From the NCBI GenBank assembly GCA_963803425.1, contig CAWDMA010000001.1:1116001-1180000 (forward strand): 64,000 nucleotides of DNA, read 5' to 3'. The notes below the pieces were generated by a model. That model saw only the letters and a program-made list of their open reading frames with translations, did not search any database and was not told the origin of the DNA. Position numbers and translations under genes: made by a program. Positions 1 to 8,730 of this stretch are shown here, in pieces. The DNA comes from DASPWW01 sp963803425. Its GTDB lineage: Bacteria; Actinomycetota; Thermoleophilia; Solirubrobacterales; 70-9. Numbering within the stretch: the stretch's first letter is position 1; each line of letters begins with the position of its first letter.

Positions 1-335
1 GCGGGCGGTGGCTCCGCGAGCGCGCGGATCGCGCGGGCGGTGATCTCGTCGAACCGGCGCCGCATCGCCCGCCACCCGGCGGCGATCTGCTCATCCCCGG
101 CGGCGGCCTCCGAGAGCGCCCGTAGCACCGGGCCGTGCCGCCGGTACACGGCGACGGCCGGCTCGATCGCGGCGCGGATCGCCGCCTCGGCGCCGGCGCT
201 GTCGCGGGCGGCCTCGAGGTCGAGCTCGACCCGGAGCAGCTCCTCGATCGCATCGCGGCCTGCCTGGGTGAGCGGGTCGCCGACGTCGTCGAAGTGGCGG
301 TAGAACAGCGTCCGCCCGATCCCGGCGCCCTCCAT
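1..335 (-). pseudogene. TetR-family regulator, N-terminally truncated and running off the window
   Basis: The minus-strand frame reads ...DELSLGEVMEGAGIGRTLFYRHFDD..., the recognition helix of a TetR helix-turn-helix (GRTLFYRHF), followed by an all-helical ligand-binding domain that continues past base 1. The expected first helix (about 30 residues) is missing: upstream the frame runs to a stop at 417-419 with unrelated sequence (ARGPPPRELRRSR). Possible starts are ATG 335, GTG 338 and TTG 347, all inside the helix-turn-helix. So the gene is either truncated by rearrangement at about base 350-365 or its 5' end is misassembled. The ligand is unknown. It sits back to back with the sulfatase gene, whose promoter occupies the place where its N-terminus should be. 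Confidence 0.6.
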
Positions 336-369
336 CACCTCGCCCAAGCTGAGCTCGTCGGCACATGCT

Positions 370-375
370 GTAGCG
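370..375 (+). promoter_or_regulatory. Likely -10 element of the sulfatase gene
   Basis: TAGCGT fits the TANNNT -10 pattern seen before many genes here. It would give a leader of about 30 bases carrying the GAGGAGGG ribosome binding site at 401-408, five bases before GTG 413. Confidence 0.4.
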
Positions 376-412
376 TGCCGCGACCGACGAAGCTCGCGGG
401 GAGGAGGGCCAC

Positions 413-2059
413 GTGCTCAGGAACGGTTTCAGGATGCGGCGAGGCCGGGTGACGGTCGCGGCGACGCTCGCGCTGGCGGCGCTGATCGCCTCGATGGCGG
501 GGACCGCGCAGGCCCGCCCCGGCGGCGGCGGCAAGGGCGGGCGCCCGAACGTGCTCGTCGTGATGACCGACGACATGGCGAAGTCCGACCTGATGCTGAT
601 GCCGAACGTGAAGCGGCTGCTGGTCAAGAAGGGGACGACGTTCAAGGACGCGGTGGACTCCTTCCCGCTGTGCTGCCCCTCGCGGGCGACCTTCAACACC
701 GGCCAGTACGCGCACAACCACGGAGTGCTCGGAAACTTCCATCCGTACGGCTGGTACGGGATGAGGGACCGCGACAACATCCTCCCGGCATGGCTCGACG
801 ACGTCGGGTACCGGACCGCGATGATCGGGAAGTGGCTGAACGGGTACGGCGCCCTTGACGGCCACGGTGAGATCCCGGCCGGCTTCGACACGTGGCGGGG
901 GCTGCTCGACGTGTCGGCCTACGACTATTACAACTACGTGATGAACTGGGACGGCGACCTGCGGACCTGGGGCGACGCCGAGTTCGCCCGCGGCCTGGTC
1001 GAGTTCGCGAACGTCGAGGTGACCCCGGTTGGGCCGAACGCGCTGCAGGCCGTGCTCGGCAAGCTCCGTTCCGTGTTCGGCCCGCCCCCGTACGACTACT
1101 GGGGCGCCCAAGACACGGCCGACTACTCGCCGGACGTCACCGGCCAGATCACCAACAAGCTCGTCAAGCGCGAGCGGGGGAAGGGAAAGCCGTTCTTCAT
1201 CTGGTGGTCGCCGGCGGCGCCGCACCGCGAGGACGTCGCGACGACCCTGATGGACCGACCGGGCCCGGATCCGCGCCCGCCGCAGCGCTACGAGGACGAC
1301 GTGAGGGCTATGTCGCTGCCCCGGCCGCCGAGCTTCAACGAGGCCGACGTCACCGACAAGGGAGCCAACATCCAGGAGAAGGCCCCGGCGCTGAGCGGGA
1401 AGGACGTCGACCAGCTCGAGCTCGACTACCAGGGCCGGGCCGGGTCGCTGATGGCCGTGGACGACTACGTCGCGAAGATGATGAAGACGCTGCGCCGCAC
1501 GCACCAGCTCCGCGACACCACGATCCTGTTCACCTCGGACAACGGGTGGCTGCAGGGCGAGCACCGGATCCCCGGGGACAAGTTCCTGCCCTACGAGGAG
1601 TCGCTGCGGGTGCCGCTCGTCGTCCGCGGGCCCGGCATCCCGAAGGGGAGGCGGATCGAGGGCCAGGTCTCGAACGTCGACTTCGCGCCGACGCTGCTCG
1701 ACCTCGCCAACGCGAAGCCGGGCCGAAAGCAGGACGGCGTCTCGCTGCTGCCCACGATCCGCGGCCGCAAGCCGGTCCCGAACCGGGCGATCGAGATCGA
1801 GGCGCCGGAGCCGCTGTTCCAGGGCAACATCCCGAACAACGCCTGGGACCGCCCCTACCACGGCGTGCGCACCGACCGCTACACGTACGTCGTCTGGAAG
1901 GAGACCGGTGACGTCGAGCTGTACGACCGCAAGCAGGACCCGTACCAGCTCACCAGTGTCGCCGGCGATCCGGCCTACGCCGGCATCGAAGCTCGCCTGG
2001 CGGGCAAGCTCGCGAAGCTCAGGGACTGCGCCGGGCGCTCCTGCGACGTGAAGCCGTAG
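413..2059 (+). CDS. Secreted sulfatase (arylsulfatase / glucosamine-6-sulfatase type)
   Basis: A 548-residue type I sulfatase that would hydrolyse sulfate esters outside the membrane. Residues 9-34 form a signal peptide (basic RMRRGR, then an Ala/Leu core ending AQA). The metal-binding start of the alkaline-phosphatase fold is NVLVVMTDDM (46-55). The formylglycine signature C-x-P-S-R is CCPSR at 87-91, so Cys87 would be converted by a formylglycine-generating enzyme (none is encoded here). A later FTSDNGWLQGEH motif supplies further metal/sulfate ligands. The GTG start is set by the GAGGAGGG ribosome binding site just upstream. Substrate cannot be told from sequence. No neighbour is obviously functionally linked. 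Confidence 0.9.
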   Translation: MLRNGFRMRRGRVTVAATLALAALIASMAGTAQARPGGGGKGGRPNVLVVMTDDMAKSDLMLMPNVKRLLVKKGTTFKDAVDSFPLCCPSRATFNTGQYAHNHGVLGNFHPYGWYGMRDRDNILPAWLDDVGYRTAMIGKWLNGYGALDGHGEIPAGFDTWRGLLDVSAYDYYNYVMNWDGDLRTWGDAEFARGLVEFANVEVTPVGPNALQAVLGKLRSVFGPPPYDYWGAQDTADYSPDVTGQITNKLVKRERGKGKPFFIWWSPAAPHREDVATTLMDRPGPDPRPPQRYEDDVRAMSLPRPPSFNEADVTDKGANIQEKAPALSGKDVDQLELDYQGRAGSLMAVDDYVAKMMKTLRRTHQLRDTTILFTSDNGWLQGEHRIPGDKFLPYEESLRVPLVVRGPGIPKGRRIEGQVSNVDFAPTLLDLANAKPGRKQDGVSLLPTIRGRKPVPNRAIEIEAPEPLFQGNIPNNAWDRPYHGVRTDRYTYVVWKETGDVELYDRKQDPYQLTSVAGDPAYAGIEARLAGKLAKLRDCAGRSCDVKP

Positions 2060-2092
2060 CCGCCCGCCGGCGCCGCCACCGCCGCAGGTGCG

Positions 2093-3004
2093 TCACACCT
2101 CCGCGCCCTCCCCGGGCTCGGCGCGCTCCGCCAGCTCGCGCTGGATCGCGAGGGTGACGCTCCCGGACAGGGCCAGCAGGCAAACGTTCACCCCGAGCAC
2201 GATCAGCGCTCCGCCGGCGCCCCTCGCCTGACCGGCGCCGAGCGCGACCCCCCAGTAGGCGGAGGCCGGGATCGTCGTCACCGAGATCGCGACGCCGACG
2301 GCAGCGCTGGCGCGGGTCTCGAACGCGAGCATCGCCGCAATCCCGGCGGCGAGCGCGATCAGCACGGTCGAGTAGTCGGTGGTCGCGAGGCTGTCGAGCC
2401 CGCCCGCGCCGAGGTCGACCGGGTCCGGCAGGAACTCGACAGCGTTCAGCGTCAACGTCATCGCCGCTGCGGCGGCCCCGACCAGCGCCAGTCCGACGAC
2501 CAGCGTCACGAACGCGCGCATCGCGAGCTGGCGGCGGCGGCCGACCAGGCCGACGCACAGCGAGCACAGCGGCAGCAGGTCGGGGCTGATCGCCATCGCG
2601 CCGACGATCAGGATCGAGCTTCCCTTGATCACCCCGAGGCCGGCGACGATCCCGGCGACCATCATCAGGACCAGATATCGCGCCAGCGGCCGGGCCTGGC
2701 GCCGCGCCTGACCGAGCACCTCGACCCACGCGAACGCGTCGGCCCGCCCGAGCTGGGCGCGGGTCGCCGGCGCGGGAGCGATCACGTCGAGCTGGCTCAG
2801 CACGTAGTCCTCGGACGGGATCCTGAGCCGCTTCAGCGTGGCCACGACATGGTCGGCCGCGTCCAGCCGCAGGTCGGCCTCGAGCACCGCGCGACCGTCG
2901 GCGGCCGGCGCCCTCACCACCCGACGGACGCCGTCCGCCTCCTGCAGCGCCCGGCCGACCTCCTCGGCCGCCCCGTGGGTCGCCGCGAGTCGCACGCGCA
3001 GCAT
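2093..3004 (-). CDS. DUF389 family membrane protein
   Basis: A 303-residue protein with an N-terminal soluble alpha/beta domain of about 90 residues (LRVRLAATHGAAEEVGRAL...), then about six hydrophobic segments including ILIVGAMAISPDLLPLC, the conserved polar-in-membrane motif of DUF389 (TIGR00341-like) proteins. The function of the family is not established. The C-terminus is charged (AERAEPGEGAEV). A -10-like TAGATT lies six bases before the ATG with no ribosome binding site between, so the mRNA is probably leaderless. It is divergent from the DUF202 gene, sharing a roughly 45-base promoter region. Confidence 0.85.
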   Translation of the reverse strand: MLRVRLAATHGAAEEVGRALQEADGVRRVVRAPAADGRAVLEADLRLDAADHVVATLKRLRIPSEDYVLSQLDVIAPAPATRAQLGRADAFAWVEVLGQARRQARPLARYLVLMMVAGIVAGLGVIKGSSILIVGAMAISPDLLPLCSLCVGLVGRRRQLAMRAFVTLVVGLALVGAAAAAMTLTLNAVEFLPDPVDLGAGGLDSLATTDYSTVLIALAAGIAAMLAFETRASAAVGVAISVTTIPASAYWGVALGAGQARGAGGALIVLGVNVCLLALSGSVTLAIQRELAERAEPGEGAEV

Positions 3005-3010
3005 CGGCTC

Positions 3011-3016
3011 AATCTA
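3011..3016 (-). promoter_or_regulatory. Leaderless-type -10 element of the DUF389 gene
   Basis: On the minus strand TAGATT is followed by six bases and the ATG at 3004. On the plus strand an overlapping TACGAT (3015-3020) can serve the divergent DUF202 gene, so the two promoters interleave. Confidence 0.45.
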
Positions 3017-3051
3017 CGATCACCATCGGTCGACCGCGAGGAGAACGAGAG

Positions 3052-3399
3052 TTGCCCCAGGCCGAGGACGCGACACGGCGCACCCGGCTCGCCAGCGAGC
3101 GCACCGAGCTCGCCTGGTGGAGGACGGGGCTGACCGCGCTCGCGGTCGCACTCGGGGTGGGACGGGTGATCCCGGCGCTCGACGACGAGCTCGTCGAGTG
3201 GCCGTACGTCGTGCTCGGCGTCGCGTTCGCCGTGTACGGGATCGCCCTGATCTGCTTCGGGAGCGTCCGCGCGCGCCGGGTGGACCGCGCTGTCGGCGAG
3301 GGCGGGTTCGCGGAGCACTCCGCGCAGGCATCGCTCGCGCTCGCCGCGACCGGCGCCGTGCTCGGGTTCGCCACCGCCGTCCTGATAGCGCTGAGCTGA
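3052..3399 (+). CDS. DUF202 (YidH-type) small membrane protein
   Basis: A 115-residue protein with the DUF202 opening motif (TRLASERTELAWWRTGLTALA, about residues 11-30) and three predicted membrane spans. Family function is unknown. The TTG start follows a GAGGAG ribosome binding site at 3038-3043. Its stop overlaps the ATG of the following MFS transporter by one base, so the two are probably co-translated. Confidence 0.8.
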   Translation: MPQAEDATRRTRLASERTELAWWRTGLTALAVALGVGRVIPALDDELVEWPYVVLGVAFAVYGIALICFGSVRARRVDRAVGEGGFAEHSAQASLALAATGAVLGFATAVLIALS

Positions 3400-4688
3400 T
3401 GTCGTCCCGCACCGCCAGCCTGCTGCGCGGCCGCGACTTCCGAATCGTCGCGGCATCGGTCGGCGTCTCCGCGCTCGGCGACTGGGTCGCGATCGTCGCG
3501 CTCGGGCTGCATGTGAAGCAGACGACCGGGTCCGGCTTCGCGGTCGCGGCTCTGTGGGTGTGCCTGTTCGGGCCCTCGGTGCTGCTCGCCGGGCACGCCG
3601 GCCTGCTCGTCGACCGGGTCGAGGCGACCCGGCTGCTCGCGGCGGTGTCGGCGGCTGGTGCCGCGGCCGCGGCCGTGCTCGCGTTCGTCACCGGGACGGC
3701 GCTGGTGCTGGTGCTGACCGCACTGCTCGGCTCGGTTTTCGCGATCTCCCAGCCCGCGGAGTTCGCGCTCGTCCCGCCGCTCGCCGGGCGCCGCGTCCAG
3801 GAGGCGAACGGCCACATCGAGACCGCGCGCTACATCGGGTTCGGGGTCGGCCCGGTGCTCGGTGGGCTGATGTTCGCCGCGGGCGGGCTGGAGCTGGCGA
3901 TGCTGGTCGACGCGGCCACCTTCGCAGCGGTCGCGATCGCGGCACTCGCGCTGCGGGTGCGCCGCGTTCCGGGCGAGATCGACGAGGCCGAGCGCGCCCC
4001 GCGTGCCCGCGACGGAATCGCCTTCCTGTTCGGCGACCGCGTCCTGTCGCTGGTGATGACGGTGGCGTTCTTCTCGTTGCTGTTCATGTCCGCGGTGTGG
4101 GTCGCGGAGCTGTTCTTCGTCCAGGACGTGCTCGGCCGCGGCGACGTCGCCTACGGCGCGTTCCTGTCGATCTGGACGGTGGGGATGGCGCTCGGGGCGA
4201 TGCTGCTCTCGCGCAGGGTCGTCGCCGGGGGCGTCGCCGCGACCGGGCTGGCCGCGGTCGCGGTCCAGGGCTCCGGACTGGCGCTGCCCGCGCTATGGCT
4301 CGGCTTCCACTTCTTCCTTGCCTGCGCCTTCATCGGCGGGCTCGGCCACGGGCTCAAGAACGTGATGTTCCGCAGCCTGATCCACGACCGCGTCCCCGAC
4401 CGCCTCCACGGCCGCGCCTTCGCGGCCTACAACGGGATCCGCAACTCGGCGGAGCTGGGCGCGTTTGCCGCGGGCGGGGTACTGGTCGCGCTGATCGGCG
4501 CGCGGGGCACACTCGCGTACGCCGGCGGGCTGTCGGCGCTGGCCGGCCTGATCGGGCTGCTGGTGCTGGTGCGGATGTACCGGGGCTGGGTCCCGACCGG
4601 GCCGGTCGGGCCGCCCTCGCCGCGGGGCGGCAGCGCGGAGCCGCCGGGCCCCGGGCAGGGCTCGCCGGCGTTTCCGGCCGGCGAGTGA
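3399..4688 (+). CDS. MFS transporter
   Basis: A 429-residue major facilitator with about 11-12 hydrophobic segments. It opens with LLRGRDFRIVAASVGVSALGDWVAIVAL, typical of the MFS_3 / enterobactin-exporter-like branch, and has the inter-helix GLLVDRVEATRLL loop. The last 35 residues are a Pro/Gly-rich cytoplasmic tail. It probably exports a small molecule; the substrate is unknown. It is coupled to the DUF202 gene, and its stop abuts the stop of the convergent 92-residue gene without a gap. Confidence 0.85.
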   Translation: MSSRTASLLRGRDFRIVAASVGVSALGDWVAIVALGLHVKQTTGSGFAVAALWVCLFGPSVLLAGHAGLLVDRVEATRLLAAVSAAGAAAAAVLAFVTGTALVLVLTALLGSVFAISQPAEFALVPPLAGRRVQEANGHIETARYIGFGVGPVLGGLMFAAGGLELAMLVDAATFAAVAIAALALRVRRVPGEIDEAERAPRARDGIAFLFGDRVLSLVMTVAFFSLLFMSAVWVAELFFVQDVLGRGDVAYGAFLSIWTVGMALGAMLLSRRVVAGGVAATGLAAVAVQGSGLALPALWLGFHFFLACAFIGGLGHGLKNVMFRSLIHDRVPDRLHGRAFAAYNGIRNSAELGAFAAGGVLVALIGARGTLAYAGGLSALAGLIGLLVLVRMYRGWVPTGPVGPPSPRGGSAEPPGPGQGSPAFPAGE

Positions 4689-4967
4689 TCAGCCGCTCGG
4701 GTCGCGGCCGAGCGCCTTCAGGACCGCCTGCCGGGCGGGCTCAGGCTCGGCGCCGGTCTGCTTGATGTGCGCGAGGATCGCCTTCGCGACATCCTTGTCC
4801 TTGCCCGAGGACGCGATCGCCAGCACCTCGTCGGAGACCTCCCACTTGGCCGGGTCGTGCTGGATCGGCGCCTCGCCGGGCAGGTACCCGATCCGGTCCA
4901 GGACCTGATCCATGCGGCGCTCGAGCTCCTCGACCCGCGCCGAGAGCTTGGCGAGGTCGTCGGCCAC
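4689..4967 (-). CDS. Small coiled-coil protein of unknown function
   Basis: A 92-residue protein: residues 1-26 form a short heptad helix (LAKLSARVEELERRMDQVLDRI), followed by a globular-looking tail rich in charged residues (DKDVAKAILAHIKQTGAEPEPARQAVLKAL) somewhat like a helical RNA/protein-binding domain. I do not recognise a family. The GTG start lies 9 bases after the stop of the ECF42 sigma gene, so it is probably the last gene of that transcript. Confidence 0.6.
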   Translation of the reverse strand: MADDLAKLSARVEELERRMDQVLDRIGYLPGEAPIQHDPAKWEVSDEVLAIASSGKDKDVAKAILAHIKQTGAEPEPARQAVLKALGRDPSG

Positions 4968-4976
4968 GGGCGGATC

Positions 4977-6368
4977 CTAGTCGGGCGCCGCCGCGACCGA
5001 GGCCAGCCGGCGCTGCAGATGGCGGCGCTCGACGGCGTTGGTGGTCAGCTCCAGCGCGGCCCGGTAGCTGTCCGCAGCCTCCGCGTCCCGCCCCAGCCGG
5101 CGAAGCAGCTCACCGCGAGCGGAGTGGAGGAGGTGGTAGCGCCGCAGACGGCCGTCGGCCGCCAGCGCGTCGACGATCTCGAGCCCGCGCCCAGGTCCCT
5201 CGGCCTCCGCGACCGCGACGGCGCGGTTCAGCTCGATCACGGGCGAGGGCTGGACCTCGGCCAGCTGCCGGTACAGAGCCGCGACGCGCGACCAATCGGT
5301 CGCGTCGGTTCGAACCGCGCGGGCGTGCTCGGTCGCTATCGCCGCCTGCAGCGCGTACGGTCCGGGCGCGCCCAGCCGCAGCGCCCGGGCGGCGAGCTTC
5401 AGCCCCTCGGCGATCTCGGCCCGGTCCCACCGGCCGCGGTCCTGCTCGGAGAGCAGGACCAGCTCCCCGTCCGCGCCGATCCGGGCGTCGCGTCGGGAGT
5501 CCTGGAGCAGCATCATGGCGAGCAGCCCGAGAGCCTCCGGCTCGTCGGGCATCAGCCCGGACAGGACCCGCCCCAGCCGGATCGCCTCGGCGCACAGGTC
5601 GGCGCGGACAAGGCTGTCGCCTGCGCCGGCGAGGTAGCCCTCGTTGAAGATCAGGTAGAGCACCGAGAGCACCGTGCCGAGCCGCGCCGGGAGCTCCGCG
5701 TCCGAAGGGATCTCGTACGGGATCCGCGCGTCGCGGATCTTTCGCTTCGCACGGACCAGGCGCTGCGCCATCGCGTCCTCGGATACGAGGAACGCGCGGG
5801 CGATCTCGTCCGTGCGCAGCCCTCCGAGCGTCCGCAGCGTGAGCGCGGTTCTGGCCTCCGGGGCGAGCGCCGGATGGCAGCAGGTGAAGATCAGCCGCAG
5901 CCTGTCGTCGGGGATCGGGCTCACCGGCTGGTCGCCGTCATCGGCATCGCCCGCCGGCTCCAGGGCCCGCAGCGCCTCGAGCTTGTCGCGCCCGACGCGG
6001 TCGCGGCGGAGCCGGTCGATCGCCCTGTTTCGGGCCGTGGTCGTGATCCATGCCCCGGGGTTGTCCGGCACTCCCCGCTCGGGCCACCGCGCCAGCGCGA
6101 CCGCGAACGCCTCCTGGACCGCGTCCTCGGCGAGCTCGAAGTCGCCGAGGACGCGGATCAGGGTGGCCACCGCGCGCCCGGACTCGTGCCGGAAGACGCG
6201 GTCGACGAGGGCCGGCGGGCCGGCTACGCGCCCGTCGCTGCGGTGTCGGCGTGCTGTGTTGATCCGGCCGCCTCGTAGTCCATCACCGGGCGGACCTCGA
6301 CTGAGCCGCCGAAGCCGATCGCCGGGATCTTGCCGGCCCACTCGATCGCCTCGTCGATGTCCTTGCAC
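4977..6368 (-). CDS. ECF42-type RNA polymerase sigma factor with C-terminal TPR extension
   Basis: Sigma region 2 (RVLGDFELAEDAVQEAF), region 4 (LRTLGGLRTDEIARAFLVSEDAMAQRL) and a roughly 200-residue C-terminal helical extension of TPR type (DUF6596-like) identify the ECF42 group. These sigmas lack a classical anti-sigma factor and sit beside YCII/DGPF genes, exactly as here. The start is unusual. Homology should begin near LVDRVFRHESGRAV, but no ATG/GTG/TTG lies close to it; the only standard in-frame start is GTG 6368, inside the YCII gene, which adds about 55 unrelated residues. At the end of the YCII gene the bases GTAG stand where this genome normally has GTGA, so the original start may have been lost, or a non-standard start (for example ATC at 6263) is used. 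Confidence 0.8.
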   Translation of the reverse strand: MQGHRRGDRVGRQDPGDRLRRLSRGPPGDGLRGGRINTARRHRSDGRVAGPPALVDRVFRHESGRAVATLIRVLGDFELAEDAVQEAFAVALARWPERGVPDNPGAWITTTARNRAIDRLRRDRVGRDKLEALRALEPAGDADDGDQPVSPIPDDRLRLIFTCCHPALAPEARTALTLRTLGGLRTDEIARAFLVSEDAMAQRLVRAKRKIRDARIPYEIPSDAELPARLGTVLSVLYLIFNEGYLAGAGDSLVRADLCAEAIRLGRVLSGLMPDEPEALGLLAMMLLQDSRRDARIGADGELVLLSEQDRGRWDRAEIAEGLKLAARALRLGAPGPYALQAAIATEHARAVRTDATDWSRVAALYRQLAEVQPSPVIELNRAVAVAEAEGPGRGLEIVDALAADGRLRRYHLLHSARGELLRRLGRDAEAADSYRAALELTTNAVERRHLQRRLASVAAAPD

Positions 6369-6622
6369 TCGACCATGTAGAAGCCGCCGAGCTGCTCCTT
6401 CGTCTCGGCGAACGGCCCGTCGGTGACGCGCGGCTTGCCGTCCTCACCGCGGACCGTGGCGGCGGTGGCGGTCGGCTGCAGGCCCTCGCCCGCCACGAAC
6501 GCGCCGGCATCGCGGACCTCGGTGGTGTACGCGTCCCAGAGCGCCATCGTGTCGCGGGCCTGTTCGGGCGTCCGCGCGTCCATCTGGCTCTCGTCCATGT
6601 AGATGCTGAGCAGGTACTTCAC
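6224..6622 (-). CDS. YCII / DGPF-domain protein, partner of the ECF42 sigma factor
   Basis: A 132-residue protein with the YCII-related fold: KYLLSIYMDE at the start, then VTDGPFAETKEQLGGFYMVE, the DGPF signature that names the family, and EVRPVMDYEA near the end. Such proteins are encoded next to ECF42 sigma genes and are thought to take part in their signalling, but the mechanism is not known. The GTG start at 6622 is set by a GGAGG ribosome binding site about 9 bases upstream. The 3' end overlaps the possible sigma reading frame, so translation is probably coupled. Confidence 0.85.
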   Translation of the reverse strand: MKYLLSIYMDESQMDARTPEQARDTMALWDAYTTEVRDAGAFVAGEGLQPTATAATVRGEDGKPRVTDGPFAETKEQLGGFYMVECKDIDEAIEWAGKIPAIGFGGSVEVRPVMDYEAAGSTQHADTAATGA

Positions 6623-6708
6623 TTCTCGGACCTCCTTCGTCGTGCGGCTCGGTGCGCCGCTTTCCACCCTAACGACGAACGGGGGCGGCGCAGATCGACA
6701 CACCCGCA

Positions 6709-6714
6709 TACGCT
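6709..6714 (+). promoter_or_regulatory. Likely -10 element of the FAD oxidoreductase gene
   Basis: TACGCT lies about 20 bases before ATG 6735, with the ribosome binding site GGAGGGAG (6722-6729) between. The 112-base divergent gap with the YCII/ECF42 operon would also hold that operon's promoter, possibly recognised by the ECF42 sigma itself. Confidence 0.35.
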
Positions 6715-6734
6715 GTCCCACGGAGGGAGAGCGG

Positions 6735-8705
6735 ATGTCCGAGTGGTCTGACCGAGAGCTGGGGATGGATCGCGGGATCACCCGCCGCGACTTCCTCGAC
6801 GGGGCGGCGCGGGTGACCGGGGCGCTGGCGCTGGGCGGATCGCTCGGGGTCGCCGGCTGCGGGCCCGGAGCGGGGGAGACGGAGCGGGGCGGTGGAGGGG
6901 AGGCCGCCTACCCGCCCGATTCCACCGGGATGCGCGGGGAGACCGACGAGGCCCAGCGGATCCCGCACGAGCTCCGCGACGGGACCTTCTGGGAGCACGC
7001 CGGGACGCCCCACGACACCGGCGAGCGCTACGACCTGGTCGTCGTCGGCGCCGGGATTAGCGGGCTGGCGGCGGCCCGCTTCGCGCAGCGATATCTCGGC
7101 CGCGACGCCCGGATCCTGATCATCGACCCGCTCGACGACTTCGGCGGCCACGCGGCCCGCAACGAGTTCCACACGAGCACTCGCGCGCTGATCGGGTACG
7201 GGGGCTCGCAGACCCTGGAGGGGCCCTCGGAGTTCCGACGACCGGCGCTGGAGCTGCTCGACGACGTCGGCGTGGAGCCGAAGCGCTTCCGGCGATACTA
7301 CGACCGCGGCTTCAACCGCCGCCACGGGCTACGGCACGGGTGGTTCTTCGACCGCGAGACATACGGCACGGACCGGCTCGTGTACGGGGACAATCCGGTC
7401 GAGATCATCCACGGCGCGCCGCTCAACCGGAACGCCCGGCGCGACCTGCTGCGGATCTACGCCGACCCGCCCGACTACCTGCCCGGCCTCACGGACGAGC
7501 AGAAGAAGGAGCGGCTCACCGATCTCACCTACCTCGAGTACCTGCGGCGGTACGCGCACCCCGACTCGCAGGCGGTGGAGTTCATGCAGACGATCTCGAA
7601 CGACTACTGGGGCTACGGGATCGATGCGGTCGGGGCGATCGACGCGTGGGCGGACGGCTACCCGGGCTTCGACGGGCTTGGGCTCGACTACTCGCGGCCG
7701 TTCAGGACAAATGCCCCCAGCGAGCACCTCGAGTGGTACGCAAACGACCCCTACATCCATCACTTCCCCGAGGGGAACGCCGGGGTGGCGCGCTCGATCG
7801 TGCGGGCGCTGATCCCGGCGGCGGTTCCCGGGAAGGGAATGGAGACGGTCTCCACCGCGCGGCTCGACTACGGTCGGCTCGACTCGGACTCCAATCGCGT
7901 CCGGATCAGGCTGGGCAGCCCGGTCGTCCGGGTCCGCCACAGGGGGCCGGCCGAGCGCGCGCGCGAGGTGGAGGTGACCTACGTCGCGGGCGGCGAGCTT
8001 CGCACCGTGCGCGGCGAGCGGGTCGTGCTGGCGTGCTGGAACGCGATGATCCCGTACATCTGCGAGGAGCTTCCGGCCGAGCAGCGCGAGGCGCTCGCGT
8101 ACGCGACCAAGCTCGCGCTCGTGTACACGAACGTGCAGATCCGCAACTGGACCTCGTTCGACGAGCTGAAGCTGTACGGGGCGCGGTTCCCGAGCATGTA
8201 CTGGCTCAACGTCAGCCTCGATTTCCCGGTCAGCATCGGCGAGTACGAGTTTCCGGACTCGCCCGACGACCCGATGCTGCTCCACCTGGTCCGGACCCCG
8301 TGCCGGCCCGGCCTGTCGCCCCGCGAGCAGGGCAAGGCCGGCCGTCGGGAGCTGCTCGCGACCTCGTTCGAGCACATGGAGCGCCAGGTTCGCGACCAGA
8401 CCGCCCGCCTGCTCGGCCCCGGCGGGTTCGATCCCGCAGCCGACATCGAAGCGATCACGGTGAACCGGTGGGCGCACGGGTACGCGTACGAGTACTCCCG
8501 GCCCTGGGACGAGTTCTGGCCCGACGGCCCCCTGCCCAGCCACATCGCCCGCCGCCGGTTCGGGCGGATCGCGATCGCGAACTCGGACTCCGCCCCGCGG
8601 GCTTACGCCGACACCGCGATCGACATGGGCTATCGCGCCGTCGCCGACCTCGCCGGGATCCCCAGCCCGGAGGTGTCGCGGGGAGTCGACGGGACGACCC
8701 GCTGA
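6735..8705 (+). CDS. Tat-exported FAD-dependent oxidoreductase, spermidine-dehydrogenase-like
   Basis: A 656-residue flavoprotein. Residues 16-21 are a twin-arginine motif (TRRDFL), followed by a hydrophobic stretch and LGVAGC (Cys42), which could be a lipobox, so the folded enzyme is probably exported with bound FAD. The dinucleotide-binding glycines are GAGISG at 105-110, followed by an acidic strand end (LIIDPLDDFGGHA). The opening LGMDRGITRRDFLDG and the YPPDSTGMRG segment resemble the periplasmic spermidine dehydrogenases (SpdH) of proteobacteria from memory, so an amine is a possible substrate; this is unproven. ATG 6735 follows a GGAGGGAG site. The next gene encodes a binding lipoprotein, 25 bases downstream but with its own promoter. 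Confidence 0.65.
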   Translation: MSEWSDRELGMDRGITRRDFLDGAARVTGALALGGSLGVAGCGPGAGETERGGGGEAAYPPDSTGMRGETDEAQRIPHELRDGTFWEHAGTPHDTGERYDLVVVGAGISGLAAARFAQRYLGRDARILIIDPLDDFGGHAARNEFHTSTRALIGYGGSQTLEGPSEFRRPALELLDDVGVEPKRFRRYYDRGFNRRHGLRHGWFFDRETYGTDRLVYGDNPVEIIHGAPLNRNARRDLLRIYADPPDYLPGLTDEQKKERLTDLTYLEYLRRYAHPDSQAVEFMQTISNDYWGYGIDAVGAIDAWADGYPGFDGLGLDYSRPFRTNAPSEHLEWYANDPYIHHFPEGNAGVARSIVRALIPAAVPGKGMETVSTARLDYGRLDSDSNRVRIRLGSPVVRVRHRGPAERAREVEVTYVAGGELRTVRGERVVLACWNAMIPYICEELPAEQREALAYATKLALVYTNVQIRNWTSFDELKLYGARFPSMYWLNVSLDFPVSIGEYEFPDSPDDPMLLHLVRTPCRPGLSPREQGKAGRRELLATSFEHMERQVRDQTARLLGPGGFDPAADIEAITVNRWAHGYAYEYSRPWDEFWPDGPLPSHIARRRFGRIAIANSDSAPRAYADTAIDMGYRAVADLAGIPSPEVSRGVDGTTR

Positions 8706-8714
8706 GCCGCCGTA

Positions 8715-8720
8715 TAGGGT
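8715..8720 (+). promoter_or_regulatory. Leaderless-type -10 element of the binding lipoprotein gene
   Basis: TAGGGT lies ten bases before ATG 8731 with no ribosome binding site in between, so transcription would begin within a few bases of the start codon. Confidence 0.45.
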
Positions 8721-8730
8721 TACGCGCCGT

